A stretch of 64,000 nt of DNA from an uncultured Eggerthellaceae bacterium (GCA_944320405.1 CALUHI010000016.1:1-64000), one strand, 5' to 3'. Shown: positions 46,836 through 56,109, counted from the first letter of the stretch. Translations and numbers: made by a program. Notes: generated by a model from the letters alone, not told the origin.

Positions 46836-48695
46836 ATGCCAAACGAACGGATCCCGCACGCAACCGAGGCGCTTTTCGAGCGGTACTTGAGGCTTGACGC
46901 AGAAGAGCTTGCTGCGGCTGCGGAGGCGGCCCAAGACGAGCTTGAGCGCTTGGAGGCGATCGCCGACAGCCCGCGCCGCGCAGGCGCGCGCGTCGATGCT
47001 GAGGCGCTGAACGCCGCCTTCATCGAAAACGGCGCGGCAGCGTTCGCCGAGGCCATCCAGCGCGCGCAGACCGCAAGCAGCGGCGATTACGGCGCTCTCG
47101 CGCTGCAAGGCGCGCTCTACGGCATTCCCGCCACGTTCGACCAGCTCCTTTCCCGTTGCCAGAAAGAGCCGCTTGAGAGGCTTCACGGCATCATCGAGGG
47201 CGTGGAGGTATGGAGGCGGCGATTCGGGGAGGTCGGGCAGGCGACGTTTCGGGCGGGGACGCTTGAGCTGGCGTCGCTCGTCGCCAACGCAGATGGTGCG
47301 ATCGCGTCGGTCGAGGCAATGCTTCGCGCCGAGCGCGCGCGAAGGCTCTCCGCCGCAGACGGTGCGGCCGAGGGCAAATCCGAGCGAAACCGCGCGCGCC
47401 GCGCGAAAGAGCAGCTGGCCCTCATCCCCGAGGTCCGCGAAGAGTACGCCAACGCCGCCTTGACGGTCGCGTCGCATCCTTGGATCGCGGAGCGGATGGG
47501 CTACGGCGCAGAAAACGCCGTGCCCGTGCTCGCGCGCAAGGGCGTTGTTCCCAAGGAATTCACGGCACGCGCGTACGAGCGCGCGCTTGCGCAGGCGGCC
47601 GAGCCTGAAGAGGTCGAGGCGCTGATGGAGGGAATGGCCGACATCGATGCTGGCGGCATCCAAGCAGATGAAAAGGAGGACGTGAAGGAAGTGCTGGTCG
47701 AACAGAGAAGCGAGGCTCCGGCAGCTATCCCAAGCCAGGTGGACGACGCACGAGAGACTGCCGCTAACGAGGCGAAGGATGAGACGGCGGCGAGGGACGC
47801 GTTGATCGGCACCGGCGCTTCACCGGCACCTGGAGCGGGAAGGTCTGCTGAGGACGGCGGGGCGAAGGACGGCGAGACGGTCGCCGCAGCTGAGCAAGAG
47901 CCTTTGAGGGCCGGAGAGCGCCGGTTCGCGCGGATGCGCTTTTCGGCTGACGCGGTCCACCCCTACGAGACCAAGCCCAACGACAAAGGGGAGGTCTTCT
48001 CCAAAGCGGTCGTAAACCTGCCTGACGGGACCGCCATCGACGGGCGGTCCCTTGACGGGTACTCGGCCGACACGTTCTTGCGCGACTTCCACAAAGAGGC
48101 GCTTGCCATGGGCGAGCCGGTCGTGCTCGGTTGGCCTGCGGATCGGCCGGTGAGGCTGTTCGCGAAGGGAAAGCCGGCAGTGGAGGCCGACCCTTGGAAA
48201 CTCGCAAGCGCGGTGAAGGCCGCGCGCGAAAACGCCGTCGCCCCGGCTGCTTCCGAGCGCGAGGCGCAGCGCGTGGCGGTGAAGGTGCCCGCTTCTTGGG
48301 CGGTTGGGACGTTTACGACAAAACCCAACGCCGAAGGAAAGCGCTTTGACATGGTCCGCATCGCCATGCCGGCGGGCATGGAGGTGGCGGGGCAGGCGCT
48401 TGATGGGTTTACGTTCGCGACGTTTTTGCGCGACTTCCACAAGGAAGCGCTCGCGGATGGGCGCGATCTCGTCTTCCGGTTCGACGAGACCGAACCCGTC
48501 CGGCTCACCGACAAGGAGGGCACGGTCATCGAGGCGAACCCTTGGTCGCTCACGTGCGCCGTGAAGGCGGCGCGGGAGGGATTCGCCAAGGAGGCGGCAA
48601 CCTCCGGCAAGAGCGCCGATGCGGCACGGGAGGTCGCACGCGCCATCGCCAAAGGAGACGCTGCGCCCGTCGCAGCCAAAAGCGTGAGCTTGTGA
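46836..48695 (+). CDS. Conjugative-element protein with two copies of an unrecognised domain
   Basis: 619 residues, no known family recognised. The N-terminal part (1-280) is alpha-helical and Ala/Glu/Arg-rich. After a low-complexity linker (about 280-360), two copies of a domain of about 95 residues follow (about 368-465 and 475-575). They share RF/RV...P-G---G--L-G(Y/F)---TFLRDFHKEAL and EA(D/N)PW-L--AVKAARE. The protein has no signal or membrane helix. The following gene has a third, divergent copy. SD GGAGG is present. Possible roles include binding DNA or protecting transferred DNA, but nothing proves this. Confidence 0.6.
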   Translation: MPNERIPHATEALFERYLRLDAEELAAAAEAAQDELERLEAIADSPRRAGARVDAEALNAAFIENGAAAFAEAIQRAQTASSGDYGALALQGALYGIPATFDQLLSRCQKEPLERLHGIIEGVEVWRRRFGEVGQATFRAGTLELASLVANADGAIASVEAMLRAERARRLSAADGAAEGKSERNRARRAKEQLALIPEVREEYANAALTVASHPWIAERMGYGAENAVPVLARKGVVPKEFTARAYERALAQAAEPEEVEALMEGMADIDAGGIQADEKEDVKEVLVEQRSEAPAAIPSQVDDARETAANEAKDETAARDALIGTGASPAPGAGRSAEDGGAKDGETVAAAEQEPLRAGERRFARMRFSADAVHPYETKPNDKGEVFSKAVVNLPDGTAIDGRSLDGYSADTFLRDFHKEALAMGEPVVLGWPADRPVRLFAKGKPAVEADPWKLASAVKAARENAVAPAASEREAQRVAVKVPASWAVGTFTTKPNAEGKRFDMVRIAMPAGMEVAGQALDGFTFATFLRDFHKEALADGRDLVFRFDETEPVRLTDKEGTVIEANPWSLTCAVKAAREGFAKEAATSGKSADAAREVARAIAKGDAAPVAAKSVSL

Positions 48696-48714
48696 AGAGA
48701 GGAGGAATCCGGCA

Positions 48715-49206
48715 ATGGATGATCGCTTGAAACCGGGCGACGAGGCCAGGAAGAAGATCGAGTTCGTGAGCGTGCCGGCCGCTTCGGTCGCGCGCTTCTA
48801 CGCGTTCGCCAACGAAGGGGGCATGGGCCCCATCGAAGAGCGGGCGAGCGTTTTGATCCCGACCGGCACGAAGCTCGATTCCGGGTTCAATCTTTCCGGC
48901 TTTTCGTTCTGGACGGCGCTTTTCGACGAGACCCGCGAGGACATCGCGCGCAAGCGCCCGTTCGTGAGGATCGGGTTTGCAGGAACGACAAAGACGCTCA
49001 GCCGTCCTGACGGGTCGAAGGTGCGCATCGCCAACGACGAGCTTTGCGAGCTGTTCAAAAAGCTCTTCAGTGACGATGCGCATGGCGCGCCTGGAAGGGC
49101 GAGGAACGGAAGCAAGAGAAGCCCTTCGCGCGGCGGCGGCCGGGGCGGAGGGCGGAAAGGAGGTGCGCAGGCAGGAGCGAGAAACAGCCGACAGGCGGCG
49201 CGATAA
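48715..49206 (+). CDS. Single-domain relative of the preceding protein with basic Gly/Arg tail
   Basis: 163 residues. Residues 15-125 resemble one copy of the repeated domain in the preceding protein: VSVPAASVARFY..., SVLIPTGTKLDSGFNLSGFSFWTALFDETREDIA, then RPDGSKVRIANDELCELFKKLF. The last 38 residues are Arg/Lys/Gly/Ser (RGGG-type), suited to nucleic-acid binding. Together with the upstream gene this forms a two-gene family. SD GGAGG is 9 nt upstream. Function unknown. Confidence 0.6.
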   Translation: MDDRLKPGDEARKKIEFVSVPAASVARFYAFANEGGMGPIEERASVLIPTGTKLDSGFNLSGFSFWTALFDETREDIARKRPFVRIGFAGTTKTLSRPDGSKVRIANDELCELFKKLFSDDAHGAPGRARNGSKRSPSRGGGRGGGRKGGAQAGARNSRQAAR

Positions 49207-49235
49207 GCGCCATTGAGGATAGAGAGGATAAGAAC

Positions 49236-52200
49236 ATGCAAAGAATCAAAGAAAGGATGATCGCAAGCAAGGCGGCGCGCGTGCTGTTCGCCGCGCTGCT
49301 CGCCATCGGGCTTGTGCCCACGGCGACGCTGGCGCAGCCGCAGACGGCGGAGGCTGCCGGCACTTGCTACGTTCAAAAAGGCGATTGGATCTACTACTCC
49401 AACAACCGCACGAACGATTTCAGCATCGACGGCGAGATCGGCTACTGCGTGGAGCCTGACAAGGTCGGCCCGTCGACCGGGACGTACTCCACCAGCGAGC
49501 TTCAGCCGTACAGCGGCGGCAACACCGTTGCGACCTGGCAGGTACTTTATTTCGGGTACGGCGGGCCTGGCTACCAGCAGGGCTTGGATTCAGGGCTGTG
49601 GCCTGCGACAGACATTTTCGGTCGCCCCATGAGCAATGAGCTTCGCCAGGCCTGCACCCACATCATGCTCGCGGAAACCTACACCGGCTCGGCGGAGCAG
49701 GCGCTCGCCAAATGCGAGTTCTCGTTCACCAACTGGGCGAAGAAGAACATCCTGTACGGCGGATCGGGCAATCCCAACACGGAAACCGGGATCAGGAACC
49801 TCGCTAATTCGATGGGGCTCACCTCCGTTCAGGCGTTCCGCGACATCGGCTTCAACGCGTTCCAGGTCAACCCGAACAACGGCCGCCAGATCGTCGTGAG
49901 CTACACCTACAACCCCGGCGGTTACGTCGGCGTCGACAAGGACAGCTCGAACACCGATCTGACCGACGGCAACGCGCTTTACTCGCTCGCGGGAGCGCAG
50001 TACGGCGTATACGGCAGCTGGGACGATGCCAACAACCGCGCCAACGCGAAGGCGACGCTTACCACCGATGCCGAAGGCAGGGCGACAAGCGACCTGCTTC
50101 CGATGGGCACCTACTACGTCCGCGAAACCAAGGCTTCTACCGGTTACGCCCTTGACGACACGATCTATTCCGTTTCCGTCACGTCCGGCCAAACGACGTG
50201 GGCCGGCACGGGCGGCAAGGTCTACGATGCGCCGCAGAACGACCCGACGGTTATGTGGGTCGGCAAGATCGACCTTGAGACGACTCAGAACATGCCGCAG
50301 GGTTCCGCATCGCTTGCCGGGGCCGAGTTCACGGTCCGCTACTACGATGGACAGTACGGCACCGTCGAAGCGGCAGAGGCGTCCGGTGCTCCCACCAGGA
50401 CGTGGGTGGTGAAGACCAACGAACAAGGTGGAGCCATCCTTGACGAGGCATTCCTGGTGTCAGGGGATGATTTTTATACAAATTCAAACGGCACACCCAC
50501 CATTCCTCTTGGCACGGTTCTCATTCAGGAAACGAAGGCTCCGGAGGGGTACCTGCTTCCCGATCCGGCGCCGGTCTACGTGCGCAACGTGACCACTGAT
50601 GGAATTCTGGAATCCGTTGAGGTTTACAACGCGCCCACCCAGCCTGAAGAGGTCATGCGGGGCGGGGTCGTGATCCAGAAGACGGATGCGGAGACGGACG
50701 GCGATGCCCTTGGCTCCGCAACGCTTGAGGGTGCGGTGTTCCGCATCGTGAACGAGTCGGCCAACTCCGTCGTCATCGACGGCACAGAGGTCGCGCCTGG
50801 CGGCACCATCGTCGACATCACCACCGACGAGGGTGGCTACGCCAATACGCGCACCGACCTTCTCCCCTACGGCGACTACTCGGCAACCGAGATCGTCGCA
50901 CCTGACGGGTACCTGGGCACTGACGCGAAGGTGGAGTTCTCGATCACCGCTGACAAGCAGATCGTCGAGCTCTACGGAGACCAGGGTTTCCAGAACCAGG
51001 TGAAGCGCGGCGACCTTGAGTTCGGCAAGAAGGACGAGGCTTCCGGCACGTCCATGGCCAACATCCCGTTCAGAATCGCTTCCGAGACGACCGGCGAGAG
51101 CCACGTCATCGTGACGGATGCGAACGGCCAGGCCTCCACGGCCGCGAGCTGGAACGCGCACAGCACCGACACCAACGGCAACGACGATGCCGTTGACGGC
51201 GAGTACGACAGCGAAAGCGGCATCTGGTTCGGCGTCGACGCCGGCGCTGCCGTCGACGATTCGCTCGGCGCGCTGCCTTACGACACCTATACGCTCGAAG
51301 AGCTGCCGTGCCTGGCGAACGCCGGCCGCGAGCTGATCGAGCAGACCGGCATCGTGATCTCCCGCAACAACGTGACGGTCGATCTCGGCACGCTTGACGA
51401 CATCACGCCCGCGATCTCCACGACCGCGACGGATGCGGCCGACGGCGACAAGACGGTGGCCATGGGCCAGAGCGCCAAGGTCATCGACCGCGTTTCCTAC
51501 TCCGGCCTCGTTCCGGGAGACACCTACACGCTCAAGGGCTACATGGTGCTCACCGGCAGCGCCGAGCGCCTTGAGTTCGCAGGCGAGGCGGTTGAGGCGT
51601 CCGTCGAGTTCTCTCCTACCGCTCCTGCCGGCACCGTAGAGGTCGTCTTCGACCTTTCTGGCACGGTCGGCCTTCTGCCCAACGCCGAGGAGTTCAACGC
51701 CACGGTGTACGAAGAGCTTTACAAAGACGGCAGGCTGATGGCCGAGCACAAGGTGCTTGAGGACAGCGGCCAGACCGTGCGCTTCGTCTCCCCCACCCTC
51801 GGCACGGTCGCCGTTGACGGCATCGACGGCGACAAGGTGATCGCCACCGACACGGCTGCTAACATTTCCGACACTGTCAGCTACCGCAACCTTGAAGAGG
51901 GCGCGCAGTACAGGATCGTCACCGCTGCGGTCGCCTACGATAAGGCGAGCGAAGTGACGGCCGACAACATTTCCGCCGCGCTCGGCACCTCCGAGGCGAC
52001 GTTCACCGCACAGGAGGGCTTCGGCACTGTCGAGACCTCGGTTGCCTTCGATGCGACCGCCCTTGATGACGGCGCGAAGGTCGTCATCTTCGAATGGGTC
52101 TACGATGTCGCCGGCAACCTGGTTGCCGTGCATGCGGATGCTGAGGCAACCTCTCAGGCCGTCACCATCGAGCGTCCCGTGATCGGCACGACCGCGTCTG

Positions 52201-54761
52201 ATGCGGCCGATGGCGACCAGGAGCTGGTTGACGACGGCAGCCGCGAAGTCTCCATCATCGACATCGTGTCCTTCGACAACCTGATTCCGGGGCGCGAGTA
52301 CTCCGTCACCGGCATGCTGATGGACAAGACCACCGGCGATGCAGTGAAGGATGCCGAGGGCAATCCCGTCACTTCCACCGTTGCGTTCACGCCTGCGGTT
52401 TCCTCCGGCACGGTTGAGGTGCCCTTCACGTTCGATCCGTCAGCCATCCCGACCGGTGGCGAGGTCGTCGTGTTCGAGAACCTTTGCCTTGACGGCGTGG
52501 AAGTGGCCGTGCATGCCGACATCGACGATGCGGGCCAGACCGTCATCGTGACGCGCGCCGAGATCGGCACGACCGCGACTGACGCGGTTGACGGCGACAA
52601 ATACCTCGTGACCGATCCGGTCGCAACCATCAACGACAGCGTCCTCGTCCAGGGCGTCATCGCCGGCGAGGAGTACACCGCCATGGGCATCCTCATGGAC
52701 GCCGAGACCGGCCTGCCCTTCATCCAGGGCGAGGCCAGCGAAGCCGACATCGAGGCTGTCAGCGCTTGGTGGTCCGAGGTCAAGGCGGCCCTTGGCATGG
52801 ACGGCGAGAATCCCGCCATGCCCGCATCCATTGACGCGGCAGCCCTTGAGGCGCTGATGGCAGAGGACATCGCTTCGCGCGTGGTTTGCGGTGATTCGGC
52901 GTTCACGCTGAACGACGACTGGGGTACGGTTGACGTGGCCTTCGGCCCGTTTGACGCAAGCCAGCTTGAATCGGGTGATCGTCTCGTGGTCTTCGAGGCC
53001 GTTGCCAACATGGAAGGCTCGCTCGTCGTCGCGGTGCATGCTGACATCGTCGACGAGGGCCAGACCGTGACCGTTACCGAACCTGGCATCGGAACGACCG
53101 CTGTTGACGGGCTTGACGGCGACAAGAACGTAGTCGGCGATCCTGAGACGACCATCGTTGACACCGTCGAGTACTCCAACGTCATTCCTGGCCGCACCTA
53201 CTCTTTGACCGGCACGCTCATGGTCAAGAGCACGGGCGAGGCAGTGACGGATGCTGAGGACAACCCCGTGACCGCAACCGTCGAATTTGTGCCCGAGCAT
53301 GAGAGCGGCACGGTGGACGTCAAGTTCGGCCCGTTCGACAGCTCGCAGCTGATCGGGGACGCCATCGTGGCGTTCGAGACGCTTTACGCTGACGGCGTCG
53401 AGCTTGCGATCCATGCCGACATTGAAGACGCCGATCAGACGGTTGAGGTGACGGCCCCTGCCATCGACACCGTTGCCGTTGACGGCGTTGACGGCGATAA
53501 GGAGGTCGTCGTTGACCCCGAGGCGAAGATCGTTGACACGCTTTCCTACACCAACGTCGTTCCCGGCGAGTACACCGCGCACGCGATCCTGATGGACGCC
53601 GAGACCGGTCTTCCGATGCTGTTCGGCGAGGGCGCGGCTGAGATCACCGAGGTCGAGCTTCGCGCGTTCTGGAACAACCTGGTCGAGCTGATCGACGTGC
53701 AGCGCGTCGAGCCGGCTGACGAGGGCACCGAAGAGGGCGCTGAAGGTTCCGAGGGTGCCGACGAGGGCTATGAGACCGTCCTTCCCGATGACAGCTCCAT
53801 CGCGACGATCATCGAGCTTGCAAGCGAGCTTGAGGGTGCTGGCGAGGGCACCGAGAGCGACGAGTCCGGCGACGCTGCGGCGGATGATGGCGCTGAAGAG
53901 GGCGCTGAAGAGGAGGGCCAGGAGAGCGATCTTCCGGTCATCCCGACCGTTGCCGACTGGGACGGCGTGATCGACCTGCTTGAGAAGAACCCGGTCATCG
54001 CCGAGGCCATCGCGTTCGACATCGTCCAGTTCGATGCCGAGGCGGCTGCTGGCGAGGTCCAGGCGGACTTCGGCATCGATGCGAGCGGCCTTGCCGGCAA
54101 GCAGGCGGTCGTGTTCCAGGTGCTCACCCGCGCCGATTCCAACGGCACCGAATGGACGGTTGCCGCGCACGACGCCATCGACGACGCCGACCAGACGGTC
54201 GACATCGTGGCGAGCGAGATCGGCACCGAGGCCACCGACAAGACCGATGGCGACCATGAGGTAATGAACTCCGCCACGGCTGTGGTGGTTGACACCGTGA
54301 CCTACACCAACCTGATCCCCGGCAAGGAATACGAGCTGAAGGGCCAGCTGATGAACAAGGAGACGGGCAAGGTCCTGATCTCCAACGACAAGCCGGTCGA
54401 GGCTTCCGTGACGTTCGTCCCCAACACCCCCGACGGCACCGTTCAGCTTGAGTTCGCGTTCGACGCGACGGCCCTTGAGGGCGCTGAGCTGGTGGCGTTC
54501 GAGCATCTGTACAAGGACGGCATCGAGGTTGCAACCCATGCCGATATCAACGATGCGGCTCAGACCGTCAAGGTGACGGCTCCGCCCATCGGCGACAAAT
54601 ACGCCAAGGCGGGCGTCGATCTGATGCCGATCGTCGCTGGCGCCGCCGTTGCGGCGGTCGTCGGCGGCAGCCTGATCGCCTACGGCATTCGCCGCAAGGC
54701 CGTGGATGGCGCAGCTGAGGCTGCGGCTGTCGAGGCCGCAGAGGGCAAGGACGCCGAATAG
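49236..54761 (+). CDS. Large surface adhesin with thioester-like domain, SpaA-type and seven VaFE repeats
   Basis: 1841 residues. A signal peptide (1-40, ending about QTAEAA) leads to a thioester-domain-like region: YCVEP with C71, and a RQACTHIMLAE segment where a Gln is usual. SpaA/prealbumin-like domains follow (about 235-720) with ETKAS-GYAL and ETKAPEGYLLP E-box motifs. Seven VaFE/T-Q-ester repeats start near 727, 856, 983, 1110, 1286, 1410 and 1662, each with (I/L)-T-A-D--DGD and ending D-DA-QTV. Repeats 4 and 6 have long inserts; that of repeat 6 is very acidic. The end has a transmembrane helix and basic tail after KYAKAG, a non-LPXTG sorting-like site. Probably a cell-wall adhesin with ester-linked stalks. 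Confidence 0.85.
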   Translation: MQRIKERMIASKAARVLFAALLAIGLVPTATLAQPQTAEAAGTCYVQKGDWIYYSNNRTNDFSIDGEIGYCVEPDKVGPSTGTYSTSELQPYSGGNTVATWQVLYFGYGGPGYQQGLDSGLWPATDIFGRPMSNELRQACTHIMLAETYTGSAEQALAKCEFSFTNWAKKNILYGGSGNPNTETGIRNLANSMGLTSVQAFRDIGFNAFQVNPNNGRQIVVSYTYNPGGYVGVDKDSSNTDLTDGNALYSLAGAQYGVYGSWDDANNRANAKATLTTDAEGRATSDLLPMGTYYVRETKASTGYALDDTIYSVSVTSGQTTWAGTGGKVYDAPQNDPTVMWVGKIDLETTQNMPQGSASLAGAEFTVRYYDGQYGTVEAAEASGAPTRTWVVKTNEQGGAILDEAFLVSGDDFYTNSNGTPTIPLGTVLIQETKAPEGYLLPDPAPVYVRNVTTDGILESVEVYNAPTQPEEVMRGGVVIQKTDAETDGDALGSATLEGAVFRIVNESANSVVIDGTEVAPGGTIVDITTDEGGYANTRTDLLPYGDYSATEIVAPDGYLGTDAKVEFSITADKQIVELYGDQGFQNQVKRGDLEFGKKDEASGTSMANIPFRIASETTGESHVIVTDANGQASTAASWNAHSTDTNGNDDAVDGEYDSESGIWFGVDAGAAVDDSLGALPYDTYTLEELPCLANAGRELIEQTGIVISRNNVTVDLGTLDDITPAISTTATDAADGDKTVAMGQSAKVIDRVSYSGLVPGDTYTLKGYMVLTGSAERLEFAGEAVEASVEFSPTAPAGTVEVVFDLSGTVGLLPNAEEFNATVYEELYKDGRLMAEHKVLEDSGQTVRFVSPTLGTVAVDGIDGDKVIATDTAANISDTVSYRNLEEGAQYRIVTAAVAYDKASEVTADNISAALGTSEATFTAQEGFGTVETSVAFDATALDDGAKVVIFEWVYDVAGNLVAVHADAEATSQAVTIERPVIGTTASDAADGDQELVDDGSREVSIIDIVSFDNLIPGREYSVTGMLMDKTTGDAVKDAEGNPVTSTVAFTPAVSSGTVEVPFTFDPSAIPTGGEVVVFENLCLDGVEVAVHADIDDAGQTVIVTRAEIGTTATDAVDGDKYLVTDPVATINDSVLVQGVIAGEEYTAMGILMDAETGLPFIQGEASEADIEAVSAWWSEVKAALGMDGENPAMPASIDAAALEALMAEDIASRVVCGDSAFTLNDDWGTVDVAFGPFDASQLESGDRLVVFEAVANMEGSLVVAVHADIVDEGQTVTVTEPGIGTTAVDGLDGDKNVVGDPETTIVDTVEYSNVIPGRTYSLTGTLMVKSTGEAVTDAEDNPVTATVEFVPEHESGTVDVKFGPFDSSQLIGDAIVAFETLYADGVELAIHADIEDADQTVEVTAPAIDTVAVDGVDGDKEVVVDPEAKIVDTLSYTNVVPGEYTAHAILMDAETGLPMLFGEGAAEITEVELRAFWNNLVELIDVQRVEPADEGTEEGAEGSEGADEGYETVLPDDSSIATIIELASELEGAGEGTESDESGDAAADDGAEEGAEEEGQESDLPVIPTVADWDGVIDLLEKNPVIAEAIAFDIVQFDAEAAAGEVQADFGIDASGLAGKQAVVFQVLTRADSNGTEWTVAAHDAIDDADQTVDIVASEIGTEATDKTDGDHEVMNSATAVVVDTVTYTNLIPGKEYELKGQLMNKETGKVLISNDKPVEASVTFVPNTPDGTVQLEFAFDATALEGAELVAFEHLYKDGIEVATHADINDAAQTVKVTAPPIGDKYAKAGVDLMPIVAGAAVAAVVGGSLIAYGIRRKAVDGAAEAAAVEAAEGKDAE

Positions 54762-54796
54762 GCGCTCGGAGCCGAAAGGCTGAGGCATTGAAGCAA

Positions 54797-54896
54797 GGGG
54801 CTGGGCGGCAAAGCCGTCCAGCCCCCAAGGATGCGGATCGGGCGGTTCCGGCCGCTCGGTCCGAAGAGGGCGGGTTCCCAGCAGGGGGCCTGCTGG
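54797..54896 (+). other. Two strong hairpins between the adhesin and the next gene
   Basis: The first, GGGGCTGGGCGGC (54797-54809) with GCCGTCCAGCCCC (54813-54825), loop AAA, is 13 bp with one G-T. The second, CCAGCAGG (54878-54885) with CCTGCTGG (54889-54896), loop GGG, lies just before the SD of the next gene. Neither has a T-run, so they may partially terminate, protect the mRNA end or hide the SD. Confidence 0.6.
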
Positions 54897-54922
54897 AAGA
54901 GAAGCATGGAAGGAGGATGGAT

Positions 54923-55621
54923 ATGGCGCAAGGAAAGAGAAAAGGCGCCGCGTCGGCTGACGTCGAGCCGAAGGCGGTCGAACGCGTGACCGTGGATGCC
55001 GGCGCTGAGGAGACGGCTGCTTCCGAGACCCAGGTGCCGAGCCCGGCGCTCAAGCGCGGGCGCATGGTTGCCGGATTTCTGGCGTGCGCGGCGGTTGCAG
55101 CGGTTGTGGGCGCGGGCATCGCGACGGCGGCGCTTTTGCCGTCGTCGCAAGCGGCCGACCAGCGCGCGGCTGCGCTCGAAGAGCAGCTTGCCGCAGCAGA
55201 GCAGGAGCATCCCGAAGATGCGGCCCAGGCGGCGTGCGCGCACGAGTGGCGCACGCTTGGGCTGTTCGAGGAAAAGGAAGCCGTCACCCACACCGAAGAG
55301 GTGCCTGAAATCACTGAAGTGATCGACGTGCCCCACACCATATGCAACACGTGTTACGCGATCGTCGACGGTGAAACCGAAGCGCACACCGCCGCGACCG
55401 GGCATGCCGGTTTCTCGACCGACGTGCCGATCGCGACGACGGTCGTGACGCAAGAGGCCTACACGGAAGAGGTCGTGGACGAGCCTGCCGAGCAGCGGTT
55501 TACGCCGGTGCTTGAGTGGTGTCCGATCTGCGGCGATGTGCAGGCGGTTCCCGAGACCGAAGCGGCGGCGGATGGCGGCGTTGAAGACGCCGGGGCCAAC
55601 GCGGTCACCGAGGTTGGGTAG
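54923..55621 (+). CDS. Membrane-anchored extracytoplasmic zinc-ribbon protein
   Basis: 232 residues from ATG 54923, 6 nt after AGGAGG (the frame extends upstream over hairpins and is rejected). Residues 1-45 are charged, with a transmembrane helix near 47-72. Outside there are two CxxC pairs, CNTCY and CPICGD, with His residues between, consistent with one zinc site, and a Glu/Thr/Val-rich repeat-like stretch (EVPEITEVIDVPH, then TTVVTQEAYTEEVVDEPAEQ). Similar Cys-containing repeats occur in membrane proteins of Lactobacillales and Clostridia with unknown role. As it sits in the pilus operon it may be an accessory or chaperone. Confidence 0.6.
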   Translation: MAQGKRKGAASADVEPKAVERVTVDAGAEETAASETQVPSPALKRGRMVAGFLACAAVAAVVGAGIATAALLPSSQAADQRAAALEEQLAAAEQEHPEDAAQAACAHEWRTLGLFEEKEAVTHTEEVPEITEVIDVPHTICNTCYAIVDGETEAHTAATGHAGFSTDVPIATTVVTQEAYTEEVVDEPAEQRFTPVLEWCPICGDVQAVPETEAAADGGVEDAGANAVTEVG

Positions 55622-55664
55622 TGCGTGCCATGAGCCACAAAACCGGACGGATGGACGGACGGAA

Positions 55665-55722
55665 GCGTTACCGCAAACGGTAACGCGGTATGGCGGTAGA
55701 GCGGTATAGAAGCGAATACCGC
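55665..55722. promoter_or_regulatory. Cluster of CGGTA/TACCG motifs forming two inverted repeats
   Basis: GCGTTACCG (55665-55673) and CGGTAACGC (55678-55686) form a 9-bp hairpin with loop CAAA. GCGGTAT (55701-55707) and ATACCGC (55716-55722) form a second one with an 8-nt spacer. Further GCGGTA and GGCGGTA copies lie between them. It is upstream of the 106-residue gene and the class B sortase. It looks like an operator array or a structured leader. Confidence 0.55.
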
Positions 55723-55779
55723 ACATGAGGCAGTGGATCGGGTTCCTCAAAACGCGATCCGAGCGACGAAAGGAAGGTC

Positions 55780-56100
55780 ATGGAAGTCAAGATCATTCGC
55801 ATCCAGGGTGAAAGCGACCTCGTGAATCCCATCGAGGTCATCCGGTTTTGCCAGGATGGAAAGGAGCCTTGCGTCCGGTTCCGCATCGGACCCATGCTTG
55901 ACGACCCTTCGCGGTGGGCGCTCAACTTCGAGCGCCCCGCCACTCCACTGGATTCCGATTGGGTGGAGGGCTCATGGCATGCCGTGAGCACTTACCTCGA
56001 ACATGACGCAAGCGACTGCAAGGAGTACGCGGAATGGCTCGAAGAGCAAGTCTTGTTCATCGAGGTTGACGGCCAGATGGTCTGGTCCCCCCTGATCTAG
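55780..56100 (+). CDS. Hypothetical protein before the pilus sortase
   Basis: 106 residues, acidic, no signal or membrane helix, not recognised. It seems a compact alpha/beta protein (alternating EVKIIRIQGE, EVIRFCQDG, VRFRIGPM, LFIEVDGQMVW strands). SD AAAGGAAGG is 4 nt upstream. It lies 9 bp before the class B sortase gene and so is probably co-transcribed. A cytoplasmic regulatory or structural role is possible, but nothing in the sequence shows it. Confidence 0.6.
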   Translation: MEVKIIRIQGESDLVNPIEVIRFCQDGKEPCVRFRIGPMLDDPSRWALNFERPATPLDSDWVEGSWHAVSTYLEHDASDCKEYAEWLEEQVLFIEVDGQMVWSPLI

Positions 56101-56109
56101 GCGCATGCG

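Noticed and set aside
45078-47663. 861-codon minus-strand frame opposite ardA and its neighbour
   Set aside because: Arg/Leu-rich shadow of real plus-strand genes; no SD or domain.
52440-54788. 782-codon minus-strand frame opposite the VaFE adhesin
   Set aside because: Mirrors the repeat structure of the sense gene; no independent protein features.
54788-54922. Longer N-terminus for the zinc-ribbon membrane protein
   Set aside because: It would cover two strong hairpins, and the good SD (AGGAGG) sits just before ATG 54923.
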